A stretch of 64,000 bases of DNA from Amycolatopsis sulphurea (GCF_002564045.1 NZ_PDJK01000002.1:4154001-4218000); one strand, 5' to 3'; positions 7,559 through 16,025 are shown, counted from the stretch's first letter. Program-made: numbers and translations. The notes: generated by a model not told the origin, from the sequence alone.

Positions 7559-8380
7559 CTACTTCACGGTGAACCCGGCGTCGACCGGAAGGGTCACCCC
7601 GGTCACGTACCGGCCGTCGTCGCTGACCAGATACAGGATCGCGTTGCTGATGTCCACCGGTTCGACCAGGCCGACCGGCATGAGGTTCGCGGCCATCGAC
7701 GCGGCCTGCGGGTTCTCCTCCAGATAGCGGCCGATGACCTCGTTCTCCACCATCGGCGTGGCGACCCCGGTCGGATGCACCGTGTTGACCCGGATCCCGT
7801 GCGGGGAAAGCCAATTCGCGAAGCTGCGCATCAGCCCGACGACCCCGTGCTTGGCCGCGGCGTAGCCGTGCACGCCGCCGTTCGCGTCGCCGCCGCGTCC
7901 GGACAGGCCCTGCGTCGAGCTGGTCAGCACGATCGCCCCGCCGGCGCCGCGGTCCACCATGTCCTGTGCTGCCACGTAGACGGTGTTCCACACGCCGACG
8001 AGGTTCACCCCGATCATGTCGTTGAACGACTGCACCGGGTCGACCTCCTTCGTACCCAGCATGCAGACCGCCGCGTTGCCCAGCACGATGTCGACCGGGC
8101 CGAGCGCGGCCACGCCCGCGCGATAGGCCGCGCTGAGCGCGGGGAAGTCGCGCACGTCGGCCTGCTCGGGGTGGATCCGCCGCCCGGTGGCCTGGACCAG
8201 CCGCACCGTTTCGTCCATATCGGACTGCCGGGCCATCGGGTAGTCGACCGTGCCGAGGTCGGTCAGCCAGTCGAGGGCGATGATGTCCGCGCCCTCCCGC
8301 GCCAGCCGGACCGCGTGGCTGCGGCCCTGTCCGCGTGCGGCCCCGGTGATGAACGCGACCTTGCCCTCCAGCTTGCCCAT
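7559..8380 (-). CDS. Mycofactocin-type short-chain dehydrogenase/reductase
   Basis: 273 residues from ATG 8380 (MGKLEGKVAFITGAARGQGRS), with GGAG upstream on the minus strand. Rossmann motif GAARGQG, active-site YAAAKHGVVG with Tyr and Lys, and NAAVC are present. The AARGQGRSHAVRLAREGADIIALD opening, MRSFANWLSPHGIRVNTVHPTGVATPM block and the ending VTGVTLPVDAGFTVK are the pattern of mycofactocin-coupled SDRs, which keep a tightly bound NAD and recycle it through the peptide-derived redox cofactor mycofactocin. The substrate is a secondary alcohol or ketone of unknown identity. Two operator-like inverted repeats lie just upstream. Confidence 0.88.
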   Translation of the reverse strand: MGKLEGKVAFITGAARGQGRSHAVRLAREGADIIALDWLTDLGTVDYPMARQSDMDETVRLVQATGRRIHPEQADVRDFPALSAAYRAGVAALGPVDIVLGNAAVCMLGTKEVDPVQSFNDMIGVNLVGVWNTVYVAAQDMVDRGAGGAIVLTSSTQGLSGRGGDANGGVHGYAAAKHGVVGLMRSFANWLSPHGIRVNTVHPTGVATPMVENEVIGRYLEENPQAASMAANLMPVGLVEPVDISNAILYLVSDDGRYVTGVTLPVDAGFTVK

Positions 8381-8410
8381 GCTCTCGTCTCCTTTGGCGA
8401 GTCCCATCAA

Positions 8411-8484
8411 TCTACGCAGGTGTAGACTAGATGCTGACCGATACTCTGCATATACTGATGCTCCATCATTTACGAAGGTGTAGA
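8411..8484. promoter_or_regulatory. Two operator-like inverted repeats upstream of the dehydrogenase
   Basis: TCTACGCAGGTGTAGA at 8411-8426 and TTTACGAAGGTGTAGA at 8469-8484 share the frame TNTAC-N6-GTAGA, an inverted repeat of the size used by TetR-family dimers. They are 58 bp apart, start to start, in the AT-richer promoter region of the minus-strand dehydrogenase at 7559-8380. No TetR gene is present in this window, so the regulator would be encoded elsewhere. Function is inferred from symmetry, repetition and position. Confidence 0.5.
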
Positions 8485-8585
8485 TGCGCGCGGCAGGCGT
8501 GGGCATCGGGAAGGATCGTCGTGCGGGCTTGGCAGTTCATCGGTTTCGGATGTCAGCGTCCGCCAGGCTCTCCCGCAGGAAAAGC

Positions 8586-8638
8586 TGTGAAGGGACCCTT
8601 CACAGCCCTCTCCGCCGTCCGTGAAGGGGCCCTTCACA
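8586..8638. repeat. Pair of 17-bp palindromic repeats (GTGAAGGGNCCCTTCAC)
   Basis: Copy one at 8587-8603 (centre A), copy two at 8621-8637 (centre G), separated by 17 bases. Each forms a strong hairpin. The pair lies at the 3-prime end of the minus-strand MFS transporter fragment, whose stop codon TGA is formed by the second copy. Similar pairs occur at six other places in the window. Confidence 0.85.
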
Positions 8639-8909
8639 GACTTTCGGCGCGAATTCCTCGGCTGCCGCGCAGACTGCGGTGGAATCCGAGCGTGACCGCG
8701 CCCAGCAGCAGCCACGGTGCCCGGCCGGCGACGGTGACCAGCGCGACCAGGCTCGGCCGGTCGGTCAGCGATGCCGCGAGCAGGGGCAGCGCCGCGTAAC
8801 GCAGACCGTCGCCGGTGCCGCTGATGGCAGCGGCGGCGAGCAGCCGATGGAACGCGGCCGGCAGTGGCCCCGTGCGGCTCTGGGCGCCCGATGCCTTCGC
8901 GCCGGTCAT
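8634..8909 (-). pseudogene. N-terminal fragment of an MFS transporter
   Basis: 91 residues from ATG 8909. The first 60 residues (FHRLLAAAAISGTGDGLRYAALPLLAASLTDRPSLVALVTVAGRAPWLLLG) match the first two membrane helices of a major facilitator superfamily exporter, a family of roughly 400 residues. The reading then turns to arginine-rich sequence (FHRSLRGSRGIRAESL) and stops inside the palindromic repeat. Twelve-helix transport is impossible, so this is a truncated relic, probably of an exporter for the neighbouring cluster. Confidence 0.7.
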
Positions 8910-8922
8910 GCCGCAATACCGG

Positions 8923-9597
8923 TCACGCGTGCGCCTCTACCTGCGCCGGCACGCTCCCGGTGAGCACGAAACTGTCCCGGATCTCGTACATCATCCGCGC
9001 CGTCACCTGGCGGCCGGCAATGCGTTGCTCAGGGTGCGCGGGCCGCATCGCGGACACCGAGTGCCGGGTGTAGGACTCGGTGGTGAGCCGCCGGTAGCCG
9101 TGCGAGGAGACCCCCGGGGCGAGCGAGTAATCCGTCCACAGCAGGAACGGGTAACCGTGCTCGGGCGGGATGTCCGGGGAGGCCCAGTCGGCGGGCCCCG
9201 GCTCGGCTCGCAGGTCCAGGGCCAGGTCGCCGGCCTGGAGCACCAGCCCGTCCGTCCCGGCTTGCGGGGCGGCGAACACCTTGTGGAAACCCAGCAGATA
9301 GCCGCGGATCAGCGAGTGCTCGTTGTCGACGAAAGTGACGACGGGGAACAGGAAATCCTCGCCGCCCCAGTGCACGGGCACCTTGACGATCGTCTCGGCG
9401 AACCGGATCGAGTGCTGCGCCGACGTGGTCGACTCGACCTGCGAGGTGGTCACGACGAACCGGCGGGCCACCAGCCGTTCGATCAGGTCCGCCGGGACCC
9501 CGGGCCCGGCCAGCGCGCGGAAGTCGACCGGGTCGGGTTCGTCGAACAGCAGGGAACGGCCGGTGCAGGAGAAGACGTTCGGGAATCGGATGGACAC
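8923..9597 (-). CDS. Acetoacetate decarboxylase-like protein
   Basis: 224 residues from ATG 9597. The region ETIVKVPVHWGGEDFLFPVVTFVDNEHSLIRGYLLGFHK resembles the acetoacetate-decarboxylase fold, where a strand pair is followed by a D-x-(E/D)-x-(S/A)-x-x-x-G-x-x-x-GF(P/H)K block. In the family the lysine region contributes the Schiff-base site, but which lysine acts here cannot be told by eye. Family members include decarboxylases, aldolase-dehydratases and cyclases. It is the most downstream gene of the minus-strand cluster that begins near 18.3 kb, so it may act late on a beta-keto intermediate (inference). Confidence 0.5.
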   Translation of the reverse strand: MSIRFPNVFSCTGRSLLFDEPDPVDFRALAGPGVPADLIERLVARRFVVTTSQVESTTSAQHSIRFAETIVKVPVHWGGEDFLFPVVTFVDNEHSLIRGYLLGFHKVFAAPQAGTDGLVLQAGDLALDLRAEPGPADWASPDIPPEHGYPFLLWTDYSLAPGVSSHGYRRLTTESYTRHSVSAMRPAHPEQRIAGRQVTARMMYEIRDSFVLTGSVPAQVEAHA

Positions 9598-9619
9598 GGG
9601 GCGGCTCCAGGGTCTCGGA

Positions 9620-10474
9620 TCAGCGAGCGGACGGCCAGTTCACGGCGGTGTAGTCGACCTCGCCGCCGAATCTCCGCTCCGCCTCGCCGAAGCGGGCTCG
9701 CACGACGTCGAACAGCTCGTCCGGCCGTGGCATGATCGCCTCGGCGTGACCGAGGTCCTTGCGCATGTGCCGCAGGGCGAAGTCCAGCTCGTCCGGCGCC
9801 CCGGGCAGCATCTTGTCCAGCTTGCTGGCGCAGACCAGGGCCATCCACCCGTCACTGGCGATGATCCGCTGGGCGACCGGGAAATCCGGGCCGAGCAGCT
9901 CCTCCAGCGGCGGCACGAACGAACTCAGCGTGGCCAACATCGTGGCGCCCCAGGCGTTGTAGAGCAGCTTGAACCGGGTCGGATGTCCCGGCTCGCGGAA
10001 GTCGTACCGGGTGCGGACGAACAGCTTCAGCACCTGGTCGATACGCTCGTCGGAGCCGCTCGCGTGCACGAACGCCGAGAGCGTGCCCGATTCCGCGCCG
10101 CTGCGGCTCCCGGTGACCGGGCACTCCACGCTGACGCCGCCGGAGGACCGGATCAGTTCGTGCCACCACAGCACCTGGGCCAGGCCCAGCGTGGTCAGCT
10201 CGATACAGACCGCGCCCGCGGCCACGGCCGCGCCGATCGGCTCCAGCGACCAGAATTCCCGGCTCCGGTCGTCGTTCTCGAAACACCCCACGATGACATC
10301 CGGGCGCAGCGTGGACAGGCCGTCCTCGGACACGCAGCGCACGTCCGGTACGGGGGAGTGGGCGGCATGCCTGCTGTGCAGCGCGACGGTGTGCCCGGGG
10401 TGACCGGCCAGGTGCGCCAGAATTCCCCGGGTCATCACGCCGAGCCCGCTCACCAGTACCGTCGTATCCCTCAC
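9620..10474 (-). CDS. Beta-hydroxyacid dehydrogenase / imine reductase-like NAD(P) enzyme
   Basis: 284 residues; ATG 10474 overlaps the acyl carrier protein stop (ATGA). It has an N-terminal Rossmann strand VLVSGLGVMTRGILAHL, the substrate-binding ECPVTGSRSGAESGTLSAFV block that corresponds to the family's DAPVSGG motif, and the catalytic-lysine helix PTRFKLLYNAWGA. The family reduces or oxidises beta-hydroxyacids, and a branch reduces imines. The family-typical GxGxMG is GLGVMT here, a mild change. Its coupling to an acyl carrier protein gene suggests a role in the same biosynthesis, perhaps on a carrier-bound or amine-derived substrate (inference). Confidence 0.8.
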   Translation of the reverse strand: MRDTTVLVSGLGVMTRGILAHLAGHPGHTVALHSRHAAHSPVPDVRCVSEDGLSTLRPDVIVGCFENDDRSREFWSLEPIGAAVAAGAVCIELTTLGLAQVLWWHELIRSSGGVSVECPVTGSRSGAESGTLSAFVHASGSDERIDQVLKLFVRTRYDFREPGHPTRFKLLYNAWGATMLATLSSFVPPLEELLGPDFPVAQRIIASDGWMALVCASKLDKMLPGAPDELDFALRHMRKDLGHAEAIMPRPDELFDVVRARFGEAERRFGGEVDYTAVNWPSAR

Positions 10475-10740
10475 CGGACGCCGTCGTCCCCGGCGACGGC
10501 GCCGAGGATCTGGTCCTTCAGATCACCGGCCACGACCATGTTCTTGTACACCAGCGCACTGTCCGGAATGGACACTCCGAGCTCGTCCTCGATGGTGGTG
10601 ATGAGCTCGACCACGCCGATCGAATCGATGCCGAGGTCGTCGAGGATCCGGGAATCCCGGCGGATTTCCACGCTGCCGTCCACGTCCGCGGCCGCGCGCA
10701 TCTTCAGGTCGATGAAATCGGCGAGTTCCTGCCGTTGCAC
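10471..10740 (-). CDS. Acyl carrier protein
   Basis: 89 residues from ATG 10740. The motif LDDLGIDSIGVVELI holds the phosphopantetheine serine (S40); acidic helix 2 residues follow (TTIEDELGVSIPD). Length is normal for a free-standing carrier protein. It sits between an LpxL-like acyltransferase gene and an NAD(P) dehydrogenase gene in the minus-strand cluster, so it may carry the acyl group that the acyltransferase moves, or the substrate itself. There is no ketosynthase or NRPS module in the window, so loading must involve a stand-alone enzyme. Confidence 0.9.
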   Translation of the reverse strand: MQRQELADFIDLKMRAAADVDGSVEIRRDSRILDDLGIDSIGVVELITTIEDELGVSIPDSALVYKNMVVAGDLKDQILGAVAGDDGVR

Positions 10741-10773
10741 GATCGGTGCTCCTTTCCGTTGGCCGCCGGCGCC

Positions 10774-11721
10774 TCAGACGGCGGGGAAGTAACGAATCTG
10801 CGACCACTGGTCGATGTTCGCGAGGATCGCGTCGTCGGTCACCTGCCGCACGTGGTCGAAGAACCGTTCGCAGGTGTCCATCGGGGGATCCAGCCGCTCG
10901 TAGTGGAACGCCACGTTGTCCGGCCCGTCCAGCCGGGAGTAGGCGAGGAAGACCGGCAGCTGGTACTTCCGCACCATCAGATAAGGGAAAATCGACACCT
11001 GCCGGTCCAGGCCGAGCAGCCGGAACCCGACGGAATTGCGGCCCGCGGTGGATCCCACGACGGTGTCCGGCGGCCAGATGATCCCGTATCCCTCCTTGAT
11101 CGCCGACTCCTGCAGGCGGGCACCCAGCAGGCTGGGGGTCGGGATGATCCGCAACCCGGCCGAATCCGGGAAGGTGACCGGCCGGGCGATGCGCGCGAGC
11201 GCCACCAGCGGCGCGAAACCCTGGTCCCGGAACATCGGGAGGGTCACCCGTTCCCCCAGGAACGCCAGGTGCGCGGCCGGCGCGAACGCCGGTCCGATGT
11301 GCGGGGAGATGAACAGCTTCGGCCCGGGGATCGCGCACACTTCGGCGGCCGGGCCGACCGGTGGTTCCGCGATCACCTCCTGCCGCACCAGAGTGCGCGC
11401 CAGCGCGGGCATATGCTGCTGCAGCAGCGCGGTGATCGACTCGGAGAAGGCGTCCGGACCGCCGGCGCGGCCCACGGCCTCGGCGAGTTCGGAGGTCAGC
11501 GGGGCGTCCGCGGCCAGCACGTAGCGACGGTCGCGGGTGCGCTCCCAGATCTCGTTCAGGCTGTCCTCGATCAGCTGTTCCCGGTCCGGCCAGGACAGCT
11601 GCCCGAGATCCGGATCCCCGGGACCGCGCCCGAAGGTCACGTCCACCGCGGGCGGAAGATCTCCGGCCAGGCCGTCCAGCGAGGCCCGGGCCAGCTCGGT
11701 GAGTGTGTAGTGAACGTTCAC
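10774..11721 (-). CDS. LpxL/LPLAT-like acyltransferase (tentative)
   Basis: 315 residues from ATG 11721. The pattern LFISPHIGPAFAPAAHLAFLGERVTLPM corresponds to the H-x4 active-site strand of the LpxL/HtrB branch of lysophospholipid acyltransferases. The later IFPYLMVRKYQLPVFLAYSRLDG, HYERLDPP and the ending LANIDQWSQIRYFP match that branch's C-terminal pattern. The usual acidic residue of H-x4-D/E is not obvious (HIGPAF), so activity is uncertain. Known relatives take acyl groups from an acyl carrier protein, and an ACP gene follows here, which supports the call. An N-acyl transfer onto a hydroxylamine made by the N-monooxygenase is one possible role. Confidence 0.45.
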   Translation of the reverse strand: MNVHYTLTELARASLDGLAGDLPPAVDVTFGRGPGDPDLGQLSWPDREQLIEDSLNEIWERTRDRRYVLAADAPLTSELAEAVGRAGGPDAFSESITALLQQHMPALARTLVRQEVIAEPPVGPAAEVCAIPGPKLFISPHIGPAFAPAAHLAFLGERVTLPMFRDQGFAPLVALARIARPVTFPDSAGLRIIPTPSLLGARLQESAIKEGYGIIWPPDTVVGSTAGRNSVGFRLLGLDRQVSIFPYLMVRKYQLPVFLAYSRLDGPDNVAFHYERLDPPMDTCERFFDHVRQVTDDAILANIDQWSQIRYFPAV

Positions 11722-11778
11722 AGTCCTCTTCCTTCCGGGCGTGCGGCCGGGCGGTGCCGGGCCATCGGCGTCACGTGG

Positions 11779-12954
11779 TCAACTCCCGGCCAGCCGGCGC
11801 ACGGCTTCCCGGATCAGGTTCCGGTCCGTGGCAAGGGACATCCGCGCCCATCGCCGGCCTTCGGCCCCGAATTTGCGGCCGGACATCAGCCGCACGCCGC
11901 AGGTCCGTTCCAGCCGCTCGGCCGCGTCCTCGGTGAACGACCGGCCGCCGAGATCGAGCCAGAGGAAGTAGGTCGCCTCGGGCCGCCGGACGGCGATGCC
12001 GCTGCCGGCCGCGGTCAACCCGGCCACGGCGAAGTCCCGGTTCACTCGCAACCGCACCAAGGTTTGCCGCAGCCACCTGCTGTCGGTTCCGTACGCGGCC
12101 CGCAATGCGGCCTGCTGCACGGTTTTGGGCATGGTCATCCGGGCACCGATCCGGCCGGGCGAATCCCGCCAGCGGCCGTCCCTGGCGAACAGGGCGAACG
12201 CGACGCCGAGACCCGACATGTTGTGCGACTTCGTCGGCCCCGACAAGGTGAGCGTGCGTGCCCGCGCGTCTTCGCCGAGGGAGGCGAGCGGGATGTGCCT
12301 TCCGGTGAGCACCAATCGACCGTGAAGTTCGTTGGACACCACCAGAATGTTCCACTTCGCGGCGAGCCCGGCCAGGTGGCGCAGCGCGCCGGCACCGAAG
12401 GTGCGGCCGGTCGGATTGTGCGGGTTGCACACGTAGATGACCCTGGTCCGGCCGGACACCACGCGGTCCAGCAGCGACCAGGCACCGTCGAGATAACCGT
12501 GGATGTCCACGGGGACGGGCACGCCGCCCGCGCCGGTGATGCTCCGCGGGATGTGCTCGTAGCTCGGCGCGAAGTAGACCGCTTCGTCGCCGGGCGTCAG
12601 CACATCGTTGAGCAGCAGGTACGAGGCTGCCACACAGCTGGAGACGAGCCAGAATTCGGCCGGATCGACGAGCATCGCGTAGGCCTGGCGGTAGAACGCG
12701 GCCAGCACTTCGGCGGTCCCGTTGGCGGTGTAGTGCGGCGGGTACACCAGCGGCTCGCGCACAGCGCGGCGGACGGCCGCCCTGATCACGGGGTCGAGCG
12801 GGAAGTCCATGTCCGCGATGTCGACCGGAATGACGGCTGGAGCTGCGCCCCGCCATTTCGCGGACAGCGCCCGCCGTCCGCGCAGTGCCCGCGGGACGCG
12901 GACCGGTCCGTCCCGGACTTCGCCCGGGGCGAGGTCGTCGACTTTCACCGTCAT
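11779..12954 (-). CDS. PatB/MalY-like PLP aminotransferase or C-S lyase
   Basis: 391 residues from ATG 12954. Fold type I PLP enzyme of the PatB/MalY branch: PVDIADMDFPLDPVIRAAV near residue 45, YPPHYTANG, CNPHNPTGR, and SGPTKSHNMSGLG with the PLP lysine. PatB/MalY proteins cleave C-S bonds (cystathionine, cysteine conjugates) or transaminate. At the position where the family has SDE(I/L)H, with the Asp that binds the PLP pyridine nitrogen, this protein has SNELH (codon AAC). That change would alter cofactor chemistry. It is eight bases upstream of the end of the N-monooxygenase gene unit, on the same strand. Confidence 0.82.
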   Translation of the reverse strand: MTVKVDDLAPGEVRDGPVRVPRALRGRRALSAKWRGAAPAVIPVDIADMDFPLDPVIRAAVRRAVREPLVYPPHYTANGTAEVLAAFYRQAYAMLVDPAEFWLVSSCVAASYLLLNDVLTPGDEAVYFAPSYEHIPRSITGAGGVPVPVDIHGYLDGAWSLLDRVVSGRTRVIYVCNPHNPTGRTFGAGALRHLAGLAAKWNILVVSNELHGRLVLTGRHIPLASLGEDARARTLTLSGPTKSHNMSGLGVAFALFARDGRWRDSPGRIGARMTMPKTVQQAALRAAYGTDSRWLRQTLVRLRVNRDFAVAGLTAAGSGIAVRRPEATYFLWLDLGGRSFTEDAAERLERTCGVRLMSGRKFGAEGRRWARMSLATDRNLIREAVRRLAGS

Positions 12955-12961
12955 GTCCGGG

Positions 12962-14233
12962 TCACCAGTCCAGCGCGAGCGTGATGTCCGCGCGGGGCAG
13001 CCGGCAGGCTTCCCGCCCGGTGAGGCTGTTGAGGATGACCGCGCTGCGCCACGCGGCGAGGCTCAGGTTCGGGTCGGCGATGCCGTGGCTGCCCTGTGCG
13101 GCGTTTTGCACGTAGATCCGGTTGCCCGCCGGGCCGTCCCAGCTCAGGCTGTAGTCCTCGTCGACGTGGTAGACCCCGTCGGTGATCGGCAGCCGCTCCA
13201 GCAGCGGGGACAGGAAATCCGGTACCTCGGGGCGGAATCCGGTGGCGAGGATGACGTGGTCGGCCTCGAATTCATGCCAGGTGTCCGCGGTACGGTCCCG
13301 CACCGCCGCCCGGTAGCGGCCGGTGCCGGTCGTGGTGAGCCGGACGAGTTCGCAGTGCGGGTGCAGCCCGTGCCGGATCGGCTGCTCGTCGAGGTAGTCG
13401 AGTTCGTAGAGCCTGCGGTAGATCTCGCCGAGCAGGTGACCGGAGATCCCGGTCTGGGCCGGTCGCTGCCGGCGCAGCAGTGCCCGGCGCCGATCCACCG
13501 GCAGCTCCCGGAAATGCTCGACGTAGTGCGGGTGGGCCCATTCGGTGGAGAACGGCGACTCGTCCAGCGGTGTCAGGCCGTCCCCTCCGGTGATCCAGGT
13601 CAGGCCACGCGGGCGCCCGGCCCGTCCGGACAGCACCTCCAGCGCCACCTCGCCCGCGCTCTGCCCGCCACCGACAAGCAGCACTTCCTGGCCCGCCAGG
13701 CTCGCCACCTCCTGATGGAACCGGGCGGCGTGGGTCACCCGGCCACCGCGTACCTCGCGCGCACACGGCGGCAGGTACGGCCGCTGGCCGACGCCGAGCA
13801 CCAGATCCTTTACGCGCCACCGTGATTGGCTGGAATGGACGAGGAAGCCGGTCCCGTCGTGCTCGACGCTCTTCACGTGCTGGTTCAGGTGCACGCCGAG
13901 TTCGGCGGCCGCCCAACGGAAGTACTGGTCGAACTCCTTGCGGCTGACCGTGCCGCCGCTGGAGATCAGGTGCCGGTACAGCCTGCCCTGTTCGCTCAGG
14001 AAGTTCAGGAAGCTGTACCGGCTGCGCGGATCCACCAGGCTGACCAGGTCCTTGACCCCGCTGACCTGCAACCGCGAGCCGTCCAGCAGCAGACCGGGAT
14101 GCCAGCTGACCGAATCACGCGACTCCACGACGCTGATCTCCGGCCGAGCCAGCGGCGCGCCGAGCGCGGCGAGGCTCAGGTTGGCGGGACCGGCCCCGAT
14201 CGCGAGCACCTCGGCCTGTCGTTCGTAGGTCAT
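12962..14233 (-). CDS. L-lysine/L-ornithine N-monooxygenase family enzyme
   Basis: 423 residues from ATG 14233. FAD site IGAGPANLSLAAL (residues 12-24), substrate region SWHPGLLLDGSRLQVSGVKDLVSLVDPRSRYSFLNFL, NADPH site LLVGGGQSAGEVALEVL, and ATGFRPEVPDFL near the end are all characteristic of the SidA/IucD/PvdA family. These enzymes make N6-hydroxylysine or N5-hydroxyornithine, and relatives supply hydroxylamines for N-N bond formation. There is no siderophore synthetase (IucA-like or NRPS) nearby, so an ordinary hydroxamate siderophore is less likely. The acyltransferase, carrier protein and nucleotidyltransferase of the same operon may use the hydroxylamine. Confidence 0.9.
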   Translation of the reverse strand: MTYERQAEVLAIGAGPANLSLAALGAPLARPEISVVESRDSVSWHPGLLLDGSRLQVSGVKDLVSLVDPRSRYSFLNFLSEQGRLYRHLISSGGTVSRKEFDQYFRWAAAELGVHLNQHVKSVEHDGTGFLVHSSQSRWRVKDLVLGVGQRPYLPPCAREVRGGRVTHAARFHQEVASLAGQEVLLVGGGQSAGEVALEVLSGRAGRPRGLTWITGGDGLTPLDESPFSTEWAHPHYVEHFRELPVDRRRALLRRQRPAQTGISGHLLGEIYRRLYELDYLDEQPIRHGLHPHCELVRLTTTGTGRYRAAVRDRTADTWHEFEADHVILATGFRPEVPDFLSPLLERLPITDGVYHVDEDYSLSWDGPAGNRIYVQNAAQGSHGIADPNLSLAAWRSAVILNSLTGREACRLPRADITLALDW

Positions 14234-14269
14234 CTGGTGTCGGCCCCTCCCTCGTCGCGGTCGTCGGCG

Positions 14270-15406
14270 TCACTGGAACTCGGCGTAGCCGGGCAGCACG
14301 GACCGGCCGTTGTTGTGGTGCTTCAGCGATTCGTAGTACTCGCCGCGTACCAGCGCGAGTGACTCGCGCAGCGCGGCCCCCTCACCGCCTGGCAACGTGG
14401 TGTGGCCGCTGCTCCGGCACACTTCGCCGAACGCCGGCGGCACCGCCGAAACGGCTGTGCGGTCCCGGGTTCCGGTTGCCACGGCCAGCAGCAGCACACC
14501 GAACTGGAACGTGTTCATCCGGTGCGGCGACCGGACCGCCAGCTCGCGCAAGGCCTGTACCACCTCGGCGTCGGTTTCGAGGTGCAGCAGCGCTTTCAGC
14601 GCGGCCAGCGACATGCCGACCTCGCTGCCGGCCGGCGTCGGGTGCTCGCCCAGCTCGCGTGCCCGGACCAGCCCGGCGCGCTCCGCGGCGTCCGCCACCC
14701 GGTCCAGCCCGGCCCCGCCGCACCGGACGATGTCGGCGTAGCACAGCGCTTCGCCGCCGCGCTGCGTGAGCAGGCAGCGCAGGCTTTCCAGGCGCAGCTT
14801 GAGCCGGTGGACTGCGCGTTCGGTCCGGAACAGGTACCAGGTACTGGTGTCGGCCGGTGTCATCAACGCCAGACCTGCTTGGTGCGCAAGCACTTCCAGG
14901 CGTTGGCGCAGGCCGATCCGCGGTGGCGCGTCCGGGCGGTGAACCTCGAACGAGTACACCAGTGGGTACCGCAGACCGTGCCACAAATCCAGGCCGTGTA
15001 ACGACGCGGCCCGCGGCAGATCTTCCGCCCGGACGAACAACGTCAGCACCTGCAGCCCCGGGTAGCGGCAATGCAGATGGTCGTCCAGCCCGCGCGCCGG
15101 ATGCGCCGCGGGGAGATCCTCGGGAGTCACCACGATCAGGTCGAGATCCGACGCCAGCCGCGGACCGTTCGCGCCCGGCCGGACCGATGGTTCACCGCGT
15201 GCGAGCGAGCCGCCCAGGTACAGATTGACGTTGCCGACGCGATGCTGCGCGAAATACTCGCGGATCGTGGTTACGTACTCCTGGATCTCTTCGTCGACCC
15301 GTTCCCGCGCGGCGGCGGGAACACAGAGGCTTGCCCCGAACCAGGTCCGCGGCAGCTGACCGAGGCTGGTCGAATCCGCTGTACTGCTGCTCAACGCCAC
15401 CTCCAT
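14270..15406 (-). CDS. Stand-alone nucleotidyltransferase-fold protein
   Basis: 378 residues from ATG 15406. The motif YLGGSLARGEPS (GGS at 65-67) followed by ASDLDLIVVT (D87, D89) is the G-S-x(n)-D-x-D signature of the polymerase-beta nucleotidyltransferase superfamily, which binds metal-NTP and moves a nucleotide onto a small molecule, RNA or protein. The remaining 280 residues are helical and unfamiliar. In a biosynthetic operon it could adenylylate a substrate, or modify a carrier or product for self-protection. It lies between the prephenate-dehydratase-like and N-monooxygenase genes. Confidence 0.65.
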   Translation of the reverse strand: MEVALSSSTADSTSLGQLPRTWFGASLCVPAAARERVDEEIQEYVTTIREYFAQHRVGNVNLYLGGSLARGEPSVRPGANGPRLASDLDLIVVTPEDLPAAHPARGLDDHLHCRYPGLQVLTLFVRAEDLPRAASLHGLDLWHGLRYPLVYSFEVHRPDAPPRIGLRQRLEVLAHQAGLALMTPADTSTWYLFRTERAVHRLKLRLESLRCLLTQRGGEALCYADIVRCGGAGLDRVADAAERAGLVRARELGEHPTPAGSEVGMSLAALKALLHLETDAEVVQALRELAVRSPHRMNTFQFGVLLLAVATGTRDRTAVSAVPPAFGEVCRSSGHTTLPGGEGAALRESLALVRGEYYESLKHHNNGRSVLPGYAEFQ

Positions 15407-15431
15407 CCGAACCCCGGAATGCCGCGGTGTC

Positions 15432-16025
15432 CTACGCCACCGCGTACAGGCACCACACCATCGTCGGAGTGAACTCCTCCAGCACCGACAGCCCGGACAG
15501 GCCGTTCACCACGTCGATCGAGGCGATGCATCCCGCGGTCTCACCCGCCGCCGCGGCTTGCGCGGCCAGCGGCTTGGCCCGCACGAACGACAACGCCGCA
15601 CCAGGCGCGTAGAGGTGCGCGAACGCCAGCGTCGACGGGTGGATGGTCAGGGTGGCGGGTGGCCCGTTCCCCGGCCCGAGGCGGCTGTTGACCGCCAGGC
15701 ACATCGTCTTGGTTTCCTGCTCCCACAACGCGACCATGCGCAGTCTGCCCAGGAAGCCGAAGTGCAGATCGGCCCAGGTTTCGGCGACCCCGTCGGCGTC
15801 GCGGTGCACGTACCCGGCCGGGACCAGCGCGCAGCCGCCGTCGCGGCAGGTCGCCGCCATCGCCTCCCGGAACGTGCCCGCCAGCCGGACGTCGGGGAAC
15901 AGCGACGAGGCCAGTGATTCCGCGTCCGTGCCGGCCGGGCCGAGCGTCGTCACCGGCGCCTGCCGATAGCGCTCCGGCACCGGTATGCCGAGGCGGACGC
16001 TTGATTCTGCAATGGGCATGCTCAT
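15432..16025 (-). CDS. Prephenate dehydratase-like periplasmic-binding-fold protein
   Basis: 197 residues; ATG 16025 overlaps the OsmC gene stop (ATGA). VTTLGPAGTDAESLASSLF followed by a short helix-strand unit and GGCALVPAGYV recall the prephenate dehydratase domain (LGPxGTxSxxA, then DxGVVPIEN). The usual catalytic Thr-Arg-Phe motif is not seen, and the protein is shorter than full dehydratases. Homologous non-canonical forms such as BacA in bacilysin synthesis act in secondary metabolism. A catalytic or sensory role is possible. Moderate to low certainty. Confidence 0.45.
   Translation of the reverse strand: MSMPIAESSVRLGIPVPERYRQAPVTTLGPAGTDAESLASSLFPDVRLAGTFREAMAATCRDGGCALVPAGYVHRDADGVAETWADLHFGFLGRLRMVALWEQETKTMCLAVNSRLGPGNGPPATLTIHPSTLAFAHLYAPGAALSFVRAKPLAAQAAAAGETAGCIASIDVVNGLSGLSVLEEFTPTMVWCLYAVA

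Noticed and set aside
10735..12984. 749-residue plus-strand open frame opposite the acyltransferase and PatB-like genes
   Set aside because: Composition is shadow-like (Arg, Gly, Pro and His rich) with no motif, and the minus strand has clear genes throughout.
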